Notes: generated from the sequence alone by a model not told the origin. A stretch of 64,000 nt of DNA from AWTP1-13 sp963840075 (GCA_963840075.1 CAWIXS010000030.1:47624-111623); one strand, 5' to 3'. Numbered from the stretch's first letter, positions 26,627 to 35,786 are shown. Numbers and translations are program-made.

Positions 26627-26961
26627 CGTTTCGTCCGCAGGCTCAGGATGTAGGCGACGACGTTGTCCATGTCGTCGTCCTCGATGACCAGATTGGGCAT
26701 CGTCTTGGGGAGCAGCGGATGCGCGCTGCGGAACCACACGATCAGCGCCGTTGCCGTCATCCCCGGCGTGTTGGCGATGGCCTTGAAGGACGGCGCGCCT
26801 CGCATTGGCAACCTCTGCTCGCCCGCTGACAAGTCGTGGCATTCGGCGCACGTCTTCCGCGCAAAGCTCAGTCCCTTGCCCGGGTCGCCCCAGTCCTGCG
26901 CGCCGGCGGCCGCAGACCCGGCCACGAGCGCCAGCGCCCCCAGCAGTTTCGCCGTTTGCAT
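26623..26961 (-). CDS. Small c-type cytochrome
   Basis: 112 residues. Signal peptide to about residue 22 (LLGALALVAGSAAAGAQ). A single haem-binding motif CAECH and the distal Met in KTMPNLV mark a class I cytochrome c, with the usual C-terminal helix VVAYILSLR. It is a periplasmic electron carrier. It is divergent from the selenium-binding protein gene, which may use it as acceptor, though the intergenic gap is 507 bp. Confidence 0.92.
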   Translation of the reverse strand: MQTAKLLGALALVAGSAAAGAQDWGDPGKGLSFARKTCAECHDLSAGEQRLPMRGAPSFKAIANTPGMTATALIVWFRSAHPLLPKTMPNLVIEDDDMDNVVAYILSLRTKR

Positions 26962-27468
26962 GTGGACCTCACCGATTTCGACCGCGGCATCGTAGGGAGG
27001 CGCCGGATGCATGGATTTGACGTGCATCAACGTGGCCGGAGCCCGCCGGCGCCGGCGGACCGGCGCAATGCGGGGCGCGATTTTTCGCCTCTACCCACGT
27101 TAGGTGCAAAAGGGCTCGCGCGGCGGCCGGGATCCAGAGAATTCGATGCTGCATCCATCGATCGGTGGATGCGCGGGCGCTTCTTTTCGGGCAGGACAGC
27201 AAATGCTGCGGCCTGCGGCCCGGCCGCCGCGAGCGGTAGTGCTTCCGCTGTGCGTGAAGAACATGGCCTGCCACATGGCCCGCCACATGGCCCGCCACAT
27301 GGGATGAGCAAGATGCTGCAAAGACTTGGCGATGCGCCGTCGCGGCATCGTTCCTTCGCGCATTCTGCAGTCTATTGCGTGTGCACTGCATAAGCCTCCG
27401 TTCCCGATTGCCATTCGCACCCGCGACCCGCCCCACAGCGTCCGATCTCGAGAGAAGGAATATCGATC
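26962..27468. other. 507-bp divergent intergenic region with 12-bp tandem repeat
   Basis: No credible gene. At 27261-27304 a 12-bp unit ACATGGCCCGCC is repeated about three and a half times, the first unit with one mismatch. The region must contain the promoters of the cytochrome and of the selenium-binding protein gene. Confidence 0.6.
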
Positions 27469-28863
27469 ATGGCGACCTGGACTCCCGATCCCAGCTTCTA
27501 CCCCTCCCCGCGCATGGCCATGAAGGCGACGCCCGAGACCATCGCCTACGTCGCCGCCTTCGATCCCGAGCGCAAGACGCCCGACGCGCTCGCCGTCGTC
27601 GATGTCGACCCCAAGTCGGCGACCTACGCGCAGATCATCGGCTCGACGCCGATGCCCAACGCGGGCGACGAGCTGCACCACTTCGGCTGGAACGCCTGCT
27701 CCTCGTGCCTGTGCCCGAACGCGCCCCATCCGCATTCGGAACGGCGCTACCTCGTGGTGCCGGGCCTGCGCTCCTCGCGCATCCACATCCTCGACACCAA
27801 GCCGGACCCCAAGCACCCCAAGATCGTCAAGGTGATCGAGCCCGAGGAGGTCGCCGAGAAGGCCGGCTACACCCGCCCCCACACCGTGCACTGCGGGCCG
27901 GAGGGTATCTACGTCGCCGCATTGGGCAACCGCGAGGGCAAGGGTCCCGGCGGCATCTTCCTGATGGACCACGAGACTTTCGACGTGCGCGGCCAGTGGG
28001 AGATGGATCGCGGCCCGCAGCACTTCGCCTACGACGCGTGGTGGCACCTCGGCCACGACACCATGGTGACCAGCGAATGGGGCACGCCCGACACCTTCGA
28101 GAACGGGCTGATCCCCGAGGTGCTGCTCGGCGCCAAATACGGCCGCCGCCTGCACTTCTGGGACCTGCACAAGAGGAAGCACCTGCAGACCATCGACTTC
28201 GGCGACAAGTACCAGCTCGTCTTCGAGTTGCGCCCCGCGCACGACCCCACCAAGGCCTACGGCTTCGTCAACTGCGTGGTGAGCCTCGAGAACCTCTCCT
28301 CCTCGATCTGGACCTGGTACAAGGACGGCGACAAGTGGGCGGTCAAGAAGGTGATCGAGATCCCGGCCGAGCCCGCAGCCGAGGACGACCTGCCACCCCT
28401 GCTCAAGGGCTTCAAGGCGGTGCCGCCGCTGGTCACCGACATCGACCTCTCCATGGACGACAAGTTCCTCTACGTGGCCTGCTGGGGCACCGGCGACCTG
28501 CAGCAGTACGACGTGTCCGACCCGTTCAACCCCAAGCTCACCGGCAAGGTCAGGATCGGCGGCATCGTCTCCAAGGCCACGCACCCCGGCGCGAAGAACG
28601 GGCACTTGAGCGGCGGGCCGCAGATGGTGGAGATCAGCCGCGACGGCCGGCGCGTCTACTTCACCAACTCGCTCTACGGCGCCATCGATCCGCAGTTCTA
28701 TCCCGCCGGCATCGAGGGCTGGATGGTGAAGCTCGACGCCAAGCCGGAGGGCGGCATCGCCTTCGATGAGAGGTTCTTCGTCGAGTGGCCGGCCCCGCAC
28801 CGCCCGCACCAGGTGCGGCTCGAGGGCGGCGACTGCTCGTCGGATTCCTATTGCTACCCATGA
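27469..28863 (+). CDS. Selenium-binding protein / methanethiol oxidase family (SBP56)
   Basis: 464 residues, the length usual for SBP56/MtoX. Diagnostic stretches are HHFGWNACSSCLCPNA, RPHTVHCGPEGIYVAALG, FDVRGQWE and DIDLSMDDKFLYVACWGTG. Characterised bacterial members are copper-dependent methanethiol oxidases yielding formaldehyde, sulfide and peroxide. No signal peptide is visible here, although MtoX is periplasmic in some hosts. ATG 27469. A membrane protein gene follows at 94 bp with a palindromic repeat between them. Confidence 0.92.
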   Translation: MATWTPDPSFYPSPRMAMKATPETIAYVAAFDPERKTPDALAVVDVDPKSATYAQIIGSTPMPNAGDELHHFGWNACSSCLCPNAPHPHSERRYLVVPGLRSSRIHILDTKPDPKHPKIVKVIEPEEVAEKAGYTRPHTVHCGPEGIYVAALGNREGKGPGGIFLMDHETFDVRGQWEMDRGPQHFAYDAWWHLGHDTMVTSEWGTPDTFENGLIPEVLLGAKYGRRLHFWDLHKRKHLQTIDFGDKYQLVFELRPAHDPTKAYGFVNCVVSLENLSSSIWTWYKDGDKWAVKKVIEIPAEPAAEDDLPPLLKGFKAVPPLVTDIDLSMDDKFLYVACWGTGDLQQYDVSDPFNPKLTGKVRIGGIVSKATHPGAKNGHLSGGPQMVEISRDGRRVYFTNSLYGAIDPQFYPAGIEGWMVKLDAKPEGGIAFDERFFVEWPAPHRPHQVRLEGGDCSSDSYCYP

Positions 28864-28879
28864 GGCACTCGATCTGGGG

Positions 28880-28945
28880 CGAATGGCGAATGGTCCAATC
28901 GCGAATGGTAAGACGCCATTCGCCACTCCCCATTCGCCATTCGCG
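28880..28945. repeat. GAATGGCGAATGG inverted repeat, copy 1
   Basis: GAATGGCGAATGG at 28881-28893 faces CATTCGCCATTCGC at 28931-28944, with further partial units between. The same palindrome family occurs at 33028-33085. Both copies lie within 20 bp of a stop codon. Confidence 0.7.
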
Positions 28946-28957
28946 CGCGGCAGCGAC

Positions 28958-29584
28958 ATGACCGACGCGTGGCCACCGCTGGTGTTCGCCGGCCTCGGCG
29001 CCTTCCACGGCCTGAACCCCGCCATGGGGTGGCTGTTCGCGGTGGCGCTCGGCCTGCATCGCCAGAGCCGGACAATCGTCTATGCGGCGCTCGTGCCGAT
29101 CGCGATCGGCCATGCCCTCTCGATTGCCGCGGTGGCTGGCCTGCTGGTGGCTGCGGGCGTTCTCGTGCCGCTGAGCCTGGTGCGCGTCGGTGGCGGCCTC
29201 ATGCTCATCGCCTGGGCCGCGTATCACTGGCGCTTCGGGCACCGGCATCGGGTGCGCTTCGGCATGCGCACGGGGCTCCTGGGCCTCGCCGCGTGGTCGT
29301 TCCTGATGGCCACCGCGCACGGCGCTGGCGTCATGCTCTGGCCCGCTTTGATGCCGCTGTGCGTGCCCGGCAGCGCCGCAGCGGCCTCCGTCGGCGGACC
29401 TGCCTCGGCCGCCATCGGCGCCATCGCCGTTCACACCGCAGCGATGGTCGCCGCAACCGCCGTTGCGGCGGGGGTCGTCTACGAATGGCTCGGGGTTGCC
29501 GTGCTGCGCCAAGCCTGGCTCAACATCGACATGATCTGGACGCTCGCGCTGGCCGTAACAGGCCTGCTGCTTCTCCTCGCGTAG
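28958..29584 (+). CDS. Polytopic membrane protein next to SBP56
   Basis: 208 residues with about six hydrophobic helices. The first contains GAFHGLNPAMGWLFAVALG, and a later one holds MATAHGAGVMLWPALMPLC. The conserved His in the first and middle helices recalls the UreH/NicO metal-transport superfamily, but the similarity is weak. Co-orientation with SBP56 suggests a role in that enzyme's maturation or metal supply. ATG 28958. Confidence 0.65.
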   Translation: MTDAWPPLVFAGLGAFHGLNPAMGWLFAVALGLHRQSRTIVYAALVPIAIGHALSIAAVAGLLVAAGVLVPLSLVRVGGGLMLIAWAAYHWRFGHRHRVRFGMRTGLLGLAAWSFLMATAHGAGVMLWPALMPLCVPGSAAAASVGGPASAAIGAIAVHTAAMVAATAVAAGVVYEWLGVAVLRQAWLNIDMIWTLALAVTGLLLLLA

Positions 29585-29648
29585 CCGATGGCCCGCAGGC
29601 TGAGACGCAAGCTGAAGCTGAGCGGCGGAGCAGCGCGGGGGAGTTGGA

Positions 29649-29683
29649 GGCAAAGGCATCTCGAACGGGGAGACACCTTTGCC
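29649..29683 (+). terminator. Hairpin after the membrane protein gene
   Basis: GGCAAAGG and CCTTTGCC form an 8-bp stem with a partially paired interior (TCTC/GAGA), 65 bp after the stop. There is no T-tract, so termination may be inefficient or Rho-dependent. Confidence 0.45.
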
Positions 29684-29759
29684 ATGATGACCTACTTGTG
29701 GGTTGCGCAGGTCACCTAGAAAACGGCCCCAGCCGGTGATTTATTCCGCGACAGCAACA

Positions 29760-29788
29760 TTGACTTTGGGGGGGCGCTCGACAATAGT
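29760..29788 (+). promoter_or_regulatory. Probable rplU promoter
   Basis: TTGACT, a 17-bp spacer and AATAGT, 68 bp before the rplU start. This is the best sigma-70-like promoter in the window and is suitable for a strongly expressed ribosomal protein operon. Confidence 0.65.
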
Positions 29789-29855
29789 GCGCCGCGAACA
29801 TAGCGCGGCGCTTGCCGTTAGGCTTGCGCACGGCGAAGTCCAAGGAAAATCAAAT

Positions 29856-30173
29856 ATGTACGCTGTCATCAAGACGGGCGGCAAGCAGTATCGTGTCGCC
29901 GCCGACGAGGTGGTGACGATCGAGAAGATCACCGGCGAGCAGGGTGCCGAGGTGGAGTTCACCGAGGTCTTGATGCTGGGGGGCGGCAATGGCGAGCCCA
30001 AGGTGGGCACGCCCGCGGTCGCTGGCGCCAAGGTCGTCGCGGAGGTGGTCGAGCAGAGCCGCGCGCCCAAGGTCATCGCCTTCAAGAAGCGCCGGCGCAA
30101 GAACTCGCGCCGCAAGCGCGGCCATCGCCAGCACCAGACGCTCGTTCGCATCAAGGAGATCGTCGGCGCCTGA
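29856..30173 (+). CDS. rplU: 50S ribosomal protein L21
   Basis: 105 residues, normal length for bL21. MYAVIKTGGKQYRVAADE is unmistakable, and KKRRRKNSRRKRGHRQ with QTLVRIKEIVG is the RNA-binding C-terminal part. AAGGAAAA precedes ATG 29856. It is followed by rpmA at 58 bp. Confidence 0.98.
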   Translation: MYAVIKTGGKQYRVAADEVVTIEKITGEQGAEVEFTEVLMLGGGNGEPKVGTPAVAGAKVVAEVVEQSRAPKVIAFKKRRRKNSRRKRGHRQHQTLVRIKEIVGA

Positions 30174-30231
30174 CTGAGGGGTCGACTTCGGACCCGAGCA
30201 AGGTCGCATCGAGGTTAAGGGAACAACACCC

Positions 30232-30507
30232 ATGGCACACAAGAAGGCGGGCGGCTCCTCGCGCAACGGCCGCGATACGGCGGGACGGCGGCTCGGCGTC
30301 AAGCGCTACGGCGGCGAGCAGGTGCTGGCCGGCAACATCCTGGTGCGCCAGCGCGGCACCAAGGTGCACCCCGGCTCCAACGTCGGCATGGGCACCGACC
30401 ACACGCTGTTCGCCCTCGCCGAGGGCAGCGTCGAGTTCGCGACCAGGCGCAACGGGCGGGTCTACGTCTCGATCAAGCCCTCCGCCCCCAAGGCCGCCGC
30501 TCAGTAA
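30232..30507 (+). CDS. rpmA: 50S ribosomal protein L27
   Basis: 91 residues. MAHKKAGGSSRNGRDTAG is the conserved N-terminus that reaches the peptidyl-transferase centre, followed by RLGVKRYGGEQVLAGNILV and VHPGSNVGMGTDHTLFA. Usual rplU-rpmA arrangement. Confidence 0.98.
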   Translation: MAHKKAGGSSRNGRDTAGRRLGVKRYGGEQVLAGNILVRQRGTKVHPGSNVGMGTDHTLFALAEGSVEFATRRNGRVYVSIKPSAPKAAAQ

Positions 30508-30645
30508 ACCTGAATATGAAGCGCGCCGATCGGGTGCTTGCACCCCGGTGGAGGTTTGCGAGATGATGCCTGACGGGCGCTGTCATTGTGCCCCGATGGC
30601 TCGCTGCAGCGATCGCAGGATCGACCGAACCGACGCGCCCCTCGC

Positions 30646-31230
30646 ATGGTGACGCTCACGACCGAACGCCTCGTCCTGCGCCCGTTCCGGCGGAGCGACG
30701 TGACGGTCTTCACCCGCCTCGCCGGCGACTGGCCGGTGGCGTCCATGACGAGCGACATCCCCCACCCGCTCTCCGAGCAGCAGGCCATGGCCTGGCTCAG
30801 GCCGGGGCGCGGCGAGGTGCGCTTCGCCATCGAGCTGGAAGGCCAGCTGATCGGCGGGGCGGGATTCTACCGCCGCCGCTCCGGCGCCGCCGAGCTCGGC
30901 TTCTGGCTGGGACAGCCCTGGTGGGGATGCGGCTACGCGACCGAAGCCACACGCACCGTCGTCAGGTACGGCTTCGATGCGCGCCGCCTGCCTGGCTTCA
31001 CATCCTCGCACTTCGTCGACAACCAGGCCTCGGAGGCCGTGCTGCGCAAGCTGGGCTTCGAGCCGGTGGGGCGCGGCACCATCGCCTGCGTCGCACGCGG
31101 CTGTGAGGTGGAGGCCGTCACCTACTGGCTGCCGCCCAAGCGGGCTGCCGTCGGACAGCCGCTCGACGTCGCCACGCCCGGCCCACGCTGGCGCGCCTGG
31201 CTCAACCGGCTGGCCGGCCGCCCCGCTTAG
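30646..31230 (+). CDS. RimJ/RimL-type GNAT acetyltransferase
   Basis: 194 residues. TERLVLRPFRRSDVTVFTRL opens the RimJ/RimL family; the acetyl-CoA site is WWGCGYATEATRTVV and the tail has DNQASEAVLRKLGFEPVG. A GNAT gene between rpmA and obgE is typical of alphaproteobacteria. ATG 30646 is the natural start. The C-terminus is extended by about 30 residues beyond the domain. Confidence 0.9.
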   Translation: MVTLTTERLVLRPFRRSDVTVFTRLAGDWPVASMTSDIPHPLSEQQAMAWLRPGRGEVRFAIELEGQLIGGAGFYRRRSGAAELGFWLGQPWWGCGYATEATRTVVRYGFDARRLPGFTSSHFVDNQASEAVLRKLGFEPVGRGTIACVARGCEVEAVTYWLPPKRAAVGQPLDVATPGPRWRAWLNRLAGRPA

Positions 31231-31298
31231 GTCCTTGGCGGCGAAGATTAGGTTGAGGGTCGGGGCGCGGATCGCCCGACTGGGTTGGGGACGTTCCC

Positions 31299-31844
31299 AT
31301 GAAAGAGGCAATTCGCACAAGCCGATTGCTGCTCCGGCCACTTCGCGCGGACGATGCGCAGCGGTTGTTCGAGCTGTTCGCCAATTGGGAGGTCATACGC
31401 TGGCTCAGCATGCCGCCGTGGCCCTATTCCCTCACAGACGCGCACAGCTTCATCGAAGGGCAGTTGAACAAGGGTCTGACCAAGACGACCTTCGCCATCA
31501 CTCTCGGTGATGACCTGATCGGCGGCATTGACGTGCGCGTGAATAAGAGCGACCACTCGCAGAGCGGGCGCGGGCCCAATCTGGGATACTGGCTTGGCCG
31601 ACCCTACTGGGGATGCGGCTACATGACGGAAGCGGCGCGCGCGTTTGTGGCCCACGTGTTCGGAGCGGATGTCGGCGATACCATCTATTCCGGCGCGTTC
31701 TCGGAGAACAAGGCATCCCTGCGCGTGCAGGAGAAGCTGGGCTTCGTTCGCGACGGCGAAACGATGCTGTACGCGAAACCGCGCCGCGCGAAGTTCCCGC
31801 ACGTGAACACCAAGTTGACTCGGTCCGCGTTCGAAGAAACGTAG
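31299..31844 (+). CDS. RimJ/RimL-type GNAT acetyltransferase
   Basis: 181 residues, paralogous to the preceding gene: TSRLLLRPLRADDAQRLF, then YWGCGYMTEAARAFV and ENKASLRVQEKLGFV. Probably N-terminal acetylation of a protein or acetylation of a small amine; the target is unknown. The stop codon is supplied by the next palindromic repeat. Confidence 0.9.
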   Translation: MKEAIRTSRLLLRPLRADDAQRLFELFANWEVIRWLSMPPWPYSLTDAHSFIEGQLNKGLTKTTFAITLGDDLIGGIDVRVNKSDHSQSGRGPNLGYWLGRPYWGCGYMTEAARAFVAHVFGADVGDTIYSGAFSENKASLRVQEKLGFVRDGETMLYAKPRRAKFPHVNTKLTRSAFEET

Positions 31845-31945
31845 GGTGCCAATCGGGCGTCAGCCCGATTGCACCGATGCACCCGTGGAGCCTATGACTC
31901 GCGTGAGATCGGCGCAATACGGGCTAACGCCCTATTGCGCCCTAC
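31841..31945. repeat. GTAGGGTGCAAT palindromic repeat, copy 4
   Basis: Full copy between the second GNAT gene and obgE: left arm GTAGGGTGCCAATCGGGCG, right arm ending CCCTATTGCGCCCTAC. The TAG at 31842-31844 is the GNAT stop. It is followed directly by a CCTGAAACCTGACACC tract (31945-31976) just before the obgE start. Confidence 0.85.
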
Positions 31946-31980
31946 CCTGGAACCTGACACCTGAAACCTGACACCGGAAG

Positions 31981-33024
31981 ATGAAGTTCCTCGACCAGGC
32001 CAAGATCTACATCGCCGCGGGCGCGGGCGGGGCGGGTTGCGTCTCGTTCCGGCGCGAGAAGTTCATCGAGTTCGGCGGACCCGACGGCGGCGACGGCGGC
32101 AACGGCGGCGATGTGTGGATCGAGTGCGTCGCCAATCTCAACACGCTGATCGACTACCGCTACCGCCAGCACTTCAAGGCGCAACCGGGCAGGGCCGGCA
32201 TGGGGCGCAACCGCGCCGGTGCGGCCGGCGAGGACATGGTGATCGCGGTGCCGCCGGGCACGGAGGTGCTCGACGAGGACCAGGCCACCGTGCTGGCCGA
32301 GGTCATGAAGCCCGGCGAGCGCGTGCGCCTGCTCAAGGGGGGCAACGGCGGCTTCGGCAACGCGCACTTCAAGTCCTCGACCAATCGCGCGCCGCGCCAC
32401 GCCAACCCCGGCCAGCCCGCCACGGAGCTCACCGTCTGGCTGCGCCTCAAGCTGATCGCCGATGCGGGCCTCGTCGGCCTGCCCAACGCCGGCAAGTCGA
32501 CCTTCCTCGCCGCCGTCAGCGCGGCGCGGCCAAAGGTCGCCGATTACCCCTTCACCACGCTGCAACCCGGCCTCGGCATGGTGCGCGATCCGGCCCGCGA
32601 TTTCGTGCTCGCCGACATTCCTGGCTTGATCGAGGGCGCGCACGAAGGCGCCGGCCTCGGCACCCGCTTCCTCGGCCATATCGAGCGCTGCCGCGTGCTG
32701 TTGCATCTCGTCGATGCCACGAGCGAGGACATTGCCGGCGCCTACCGCACAGTGCGCGCCGAGCTCAAGGCGTACGGCGCCGACCTCGCCAAGAAGAAGG
32801 AGATCTTGGCGCTCTCCAAGTGCGACGCTCTCGACGAGGACACGATCGCCGCCAAGGCCGCGGAGCTCAAGGCCGTCGCCCGCAAGAAGCCGCACCTCGT
32901 CTCTGCAGTCTCGGGCCGCGGCGTGAAGGAGGTGATCGCGGCGCTCGCGCGCGAGATCGGCAAGGCCGACGCCGCCGAGCGGGCCGCATCCGGCGAGGAG
33001 GAGCGCGGTCCCTGGCGGCCGTGA
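31981..33024 (+). CDS. obgE: Obg family GTPase
   Basis: 347 residues. The Gly-rich Obg fold at residues 1-158 (AGAGGAGCVSFRREKF, GGPDGGDGGNGGDVW) is followed by the G domain: G1 GLPNAGKST, switch I YPFTTLQPG, G3 DIPGLIEGA, a KCD G4 variant (LSKCDAL in place of NKxD) and SAVSGRG. It acts in 50S ribosome maturation. Start at MKFLDQAKIY. Downstream proB is absent. Confidence 0.97.
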   Translation: MKFLDQAKIYIAAGAGGAGCVSFRREKFIEFGGPDGGDGGNGGDVWIECVANLNTLIDYRYRQHFKAQPGRAGMGRNRAGAAGEDMVIAVPPGTEVLDEDQATVLAEVMKPGERVRLLKGGNGGFGNAHFKSSTNRAPRHANPGQPATELTVWLRLKLIADAGLVGLPNAGKSTFLAAVSAARPKVADYPFTTLQPGLGMVRDPARDFVLADIPGLIEGAHEGAGLGTRFLGHIERCRVLLHLVDATSEDIAGAYRTVRAELKAYGADLAKKKEILALSKCDALDEDTIAAKAAELKAVARKKPHLVSAVSGRGVKEVIAALAREIGKADAAERAASGEEERGPWRP

Positions 33025-33027
33025 ATC

Positions 33028-33085
33028 GGCGAATGGCGAGTAGCGAGCGTATGGGTCGTCGACCATTGGCCATTCGCCATTCGCC
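33028..33085. repeat. GAATGGCGAATGG inverted repeat, copy 2
   Basis: GGCGAATGGCGAG near 33031 and GGCCATTCGCCATTCGCC at 33068-33085 form an imperfect hairpin, 4 bp after the obgE stop. Same family as the copy at 28880. Confidence 0.65.
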
Positions 33086-33387
33086 CGCGCGTCAGCTCTG
33101 GCGCGGGCCGCGCATCAGCAGCAGGGCCGCCTCGACGCGGCGCCTGCTCCGCGTCGCCCGCCCTTTCGTAGACCCACGGCCTTCTGTGCGGCCTCGGCGG
33201 TGGCCGTGGCGCCGTGCGCCTCGCAGCCGGCGCGCAAAATCCTGGATCACGCAAAATCCTGGATCTGGCCGGTGTGCACGGCGTCATCCTCCTCTGCGCC
33301 AGGTGCGCCGGCCAAGCACCGGCGCGCACACGTTCACAGCTAGGTCTCGACACCTGACGGGCCGGCAGCCTGCCTCCTGACCCATCT
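33086..33387. other. Intergenic region with tandem 16-bp repeat
   Basis: No recognisable gene. CGCAAAATCCTGGATC occurs twice in tandem (33233-33248 and 33250-33265). The minus-strand frame of prmA stays open through here, but nothing beyond about 33400 resembles a protein family. Confidence 0.55.
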
Positions 33388-34272
33388 CGATGACAAGGGC
33401 CAAAGCGTCGCGCGAGGACGAGCGCCGTCCAGCCCGCAGCCTGCAGCCGCTGCACCAGGCGAAAGCCCATGCTGCAGTAGACCGCGGCCACCTCGCGCGC
33501 CTGATGGTCCAGCACGCCCGACAGGACGGCGACGCCCCTGGGGCGGATCGCACGCCCCATGTCGGGCGCGAGGTCGACGAGCGGGCCCGGGAGGATATTG
33601 GCCAGCACCAGATCGAACCGCCCCGCCCCGCGCGACGCCGCATGCCCGAAGCCCGCCGCCCCCAGCACGCGCACGCGCGCTGCCACGCGGTTGAGCCGCG
33701 CATTCGCCCGGGCGATGGCCACGGCGCGCGCATCGTTGTCGACGGCCAGCACCCGGGCCACCGGCAGCAACCGGGCCGCCGCGATTGCGAGCACGCCGCT
33801 GCCGCAGCCGAGGTCCAGCACGCGGGCGAAACAACGCTGTTTCGCCAGCTCATCCAGGGCTTCGAGGCAGAGCGTCGTGGTGGCGTTGTAGCCCGTGCCG
33901 AAGGCCTCTCCCGCCTCGATCTCCACGGCGCGGAGCCGCATCGCAAAGCGCGCGCGGTCGTGGCTGCCGTGCACGACGAGCCGCCCCGCGGCCACCGGCG
34001 GCAACGACGCCTGCGACAGCGCCACCCAGTTCTGGTCCGGCACCGCCTCGAGCCGCAGCTGCCCCAGGCCAGGGAGGTCGGCGAGAGCGGCCGCGATGGG
34101 TTCCATCGGGGGCGCGGGATCGTAGTAGGCCTCGACCAGGAAGCGCGGCGCACCCGCCTCGAACAGCGTCACCGCCAGTGCGGCGGGGCTCGCCAGCGCC
34201 TCCAGTCGGTGCGACAGGAGCGCGCCCGGTCCCGAGGTCGGCGGCCTCGATGCGGAGTTTGTAAAGCGGCAT
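33388..34272 (-). CDS. prmA: Ribosomal protein L11 methyltransferase (frameshifted)
   Basis: About 290 residues if repaired. The start MPLYKLRIEAAD (ATG 34272) continues, after removing one base near 34237, as ALAVTLFEAGAPRFLVEAYYD. Then come EIEAGEAFGTGYNATT, the SAM motif VLDLGCGSGVLAIAAARL and the catalytic-region motif LANILPGPLVDLAPDM. The C-terminus is conserved up to GWTALVLARR near 33400, but no stop follows soon in that frame, so the 3' end may hold a second indel. It trimethylates L11 and is normally intact in this class of bacteria. Confidence 0.85.
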
Positions 34273-34299
34273 CCCGCATATCATGCCTGCGGCGGCAGA

Positions 34300-34392
34300 G
34301 CTCGCCAACCCCAGACGGGGTCAGACCCTTCGCCTCCAACGTCCGATAATGCTCGAGGCGGTGCGCAAGGGGTCTGGCCCCCGCCTGACGAC
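34300..34392. repeat. GGGGTCTGACCCC-type palindromic tract
   Basis: CCAGACGGGGTCAGACCC and AAGGGGTCTGGCCCC face each other between prmA and the Bug receptor gene. Related palindromes occur at 38789 and, in perfect form, at 54876-54911. Confidence 0.55.
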
Positions 34393-34405
34393 CCCGCCGA
34401 GAGCA

Positions 34406-35392
34406 CTACTTCTGCAGCGATCGGGCGACCTCCAGCATCCAGCTGTGGAGCCCGAGCTGGCTGCGCCAATACTCGCGCAGGGGAGGTCCGCTGAGAAACT
34501 CCCCCGTCAGCCCGTTGCTCGCCCGGTAGGCCTGCCACTCCGGCAGACTGAAGACCCGCTCGAAGACCTCGGAGTAATAGTCCACGGCATCGCGGCTCAT
34601 GCGTGGGGGGCCGGCCACCCCGCGCTGCATCAGATACTCGAGCTCGAGGCCCAGCTCCCAGAAGGTCGGCGTATCGGCATAGCGGGGCAGTCTTTTCCTC
34701 GTGAAAATGGCCAGCGGCTTCACCAGGCGCGCCTTGTAGTAGGTGTTGATCTCCCCGGGGTTGTTGACGGTCGACTGCACGTTGCCTTCCGCCAGCAGGC
34801 GGGCCACCTCGCCGCCGCCGCCCCGCGGCAGGTATTTCATCTGCACCTTCAGGGCCGAGTTCAGAAAGATCGTGAGCAGCTCGTCCTCGGCCATCGAGCC
34901 GGTTCCGGCCATCGTCCAAGCGTCGTTCTTGGCGACCGCAGCCACGAACTCGTCGACCGAGTTGATGTCGGCCCGATCGGTGTGCACCCACAGCAGGAAC
35001 GGATCGAGACCGAGCCGTGCAACCGGGGTGAAGGTCAGAATGTCGACGCCGAGCTTGGGACGGATCAAAGGCACCGTGAAGAAGCTGTTCAACGTGAACA
35101 TCAGCAAATGATCGTTGCCGGCGTTGTTCTTCATGTAGGACAGCGCCTCGCTGCCAGACTGTGCCGGCATATTCACAATCCTGGCCTCGACCGGAAACAG
35201 GTTGTGCTTCTTCACCAGGGTGGCGATGAACCGCGCGATCTTGTCGGCGCCGCCGCCTTGCCCGGCCATGACGACGAACTCGACGGGCTTGGTCGGAACC
35301 CAATCGGCCCGTGCCGTGCCGGCGGTGCAAAGCGCGAGGATGCTCGTCGCCAGCGCGGCCGGGCAGGCCGCAGCCGACAGTCCTCTACGCAT
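34406..35392 (-). CDS. Bug/TctC-like periplasmic binding protein
   Basis: 328 residues. Signal peptide ends near residue 26 (TAGTARA). ADWVPTKPVEFVVMAGQGGG matches the family's start, with looser similarity afterwards (AGTGSMAEDELLTIFL, MKYLPRGGGGEVARLL). It is a divergent branch of tripartite tricarboxylate receptors and stands without TctA/TctB genes. ATG 35392 is preceded by GGAGGGAGGG. Confidence 0.82.
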   Translation of the reverse strand: MRRGLSAAACPAALATSILALCTAGTARADWVPTKPVEFVVMAGQGGGADKIARFIATLVKKHNLFPVEARIVNMPAQSGSEALSYMKNNAGNDHLLMFTLNSFFTVPLIRPKLGVDILTFTPVARLGLDPFLLWVHTDRADINSVDEFVAAVAKNDAWTMAGTGSMAEDELLTIFLNSALKVQMKYLPRGGGGEVARLLAEGNVQSTVNNPGEINTYYKARLVKPLAIFTRKRLPRYADTPTFWELGLELEYLMQRGVAGPPRMSRDAVDYYSEVFERVFSLPEWQAYRASNGLTGEFLSGPPLREYWRSQLGLHSWMLEVARSLQK

Positions 35393-35786
35393 TGACAAGT
35401 CCCTCCCTCCTCCTGCAATCGCGGCCGGCTCCCCGATACCCCCGTCGGCCGCGGGCGAGATTCCCGCTGGGACACATCTGAAGTCCGAGTGCGTCTGAAC
35501 TGAGGCGCCGCCCGAGCCGGTCCCCACGTGCTTGCGCGAGGCGGACCCGCGTCGGCCGTGCCGTCAGGACCAATACCGGGGATTCGCGAGCGGAGCCGAA
35601 GAAATGTGGTGAGTCGGATCAATTCGCACGGGGGTTGCGTCGGACCCGAAGTATTCGCGCGCGGGTGGACCTGCGCACCTCGCCTGGGAAATCAGCGACC
35701 GATTGCACTCGGCGCGCGCAGACTGCCGCCGCCGCCGGCACATTCCCGCGTCAGCCCGGCCCGTCGCTCCACGATGGGGGATCGGC
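35393..35786. other. 394-bp region without recognisable gene
   Basis: Between the receptor gene start and the stop of the EamA exporter. It should include the receptor promoter. No repeat or RNA structure stands out. Confidence 0.5.

Noticed and set aside
26969..27436. Minus-strand frame encoding HVAG repeats
   Set aside because: It only translates the 12-bp tandem repeat; no ribosome binding site or conserved domain.
32742..33387. Extension of the prmA frame leftward across obgE
   Set aside because: Beyond about 33400 nothing matches PrmA, and obgE on the other strand is well supported.
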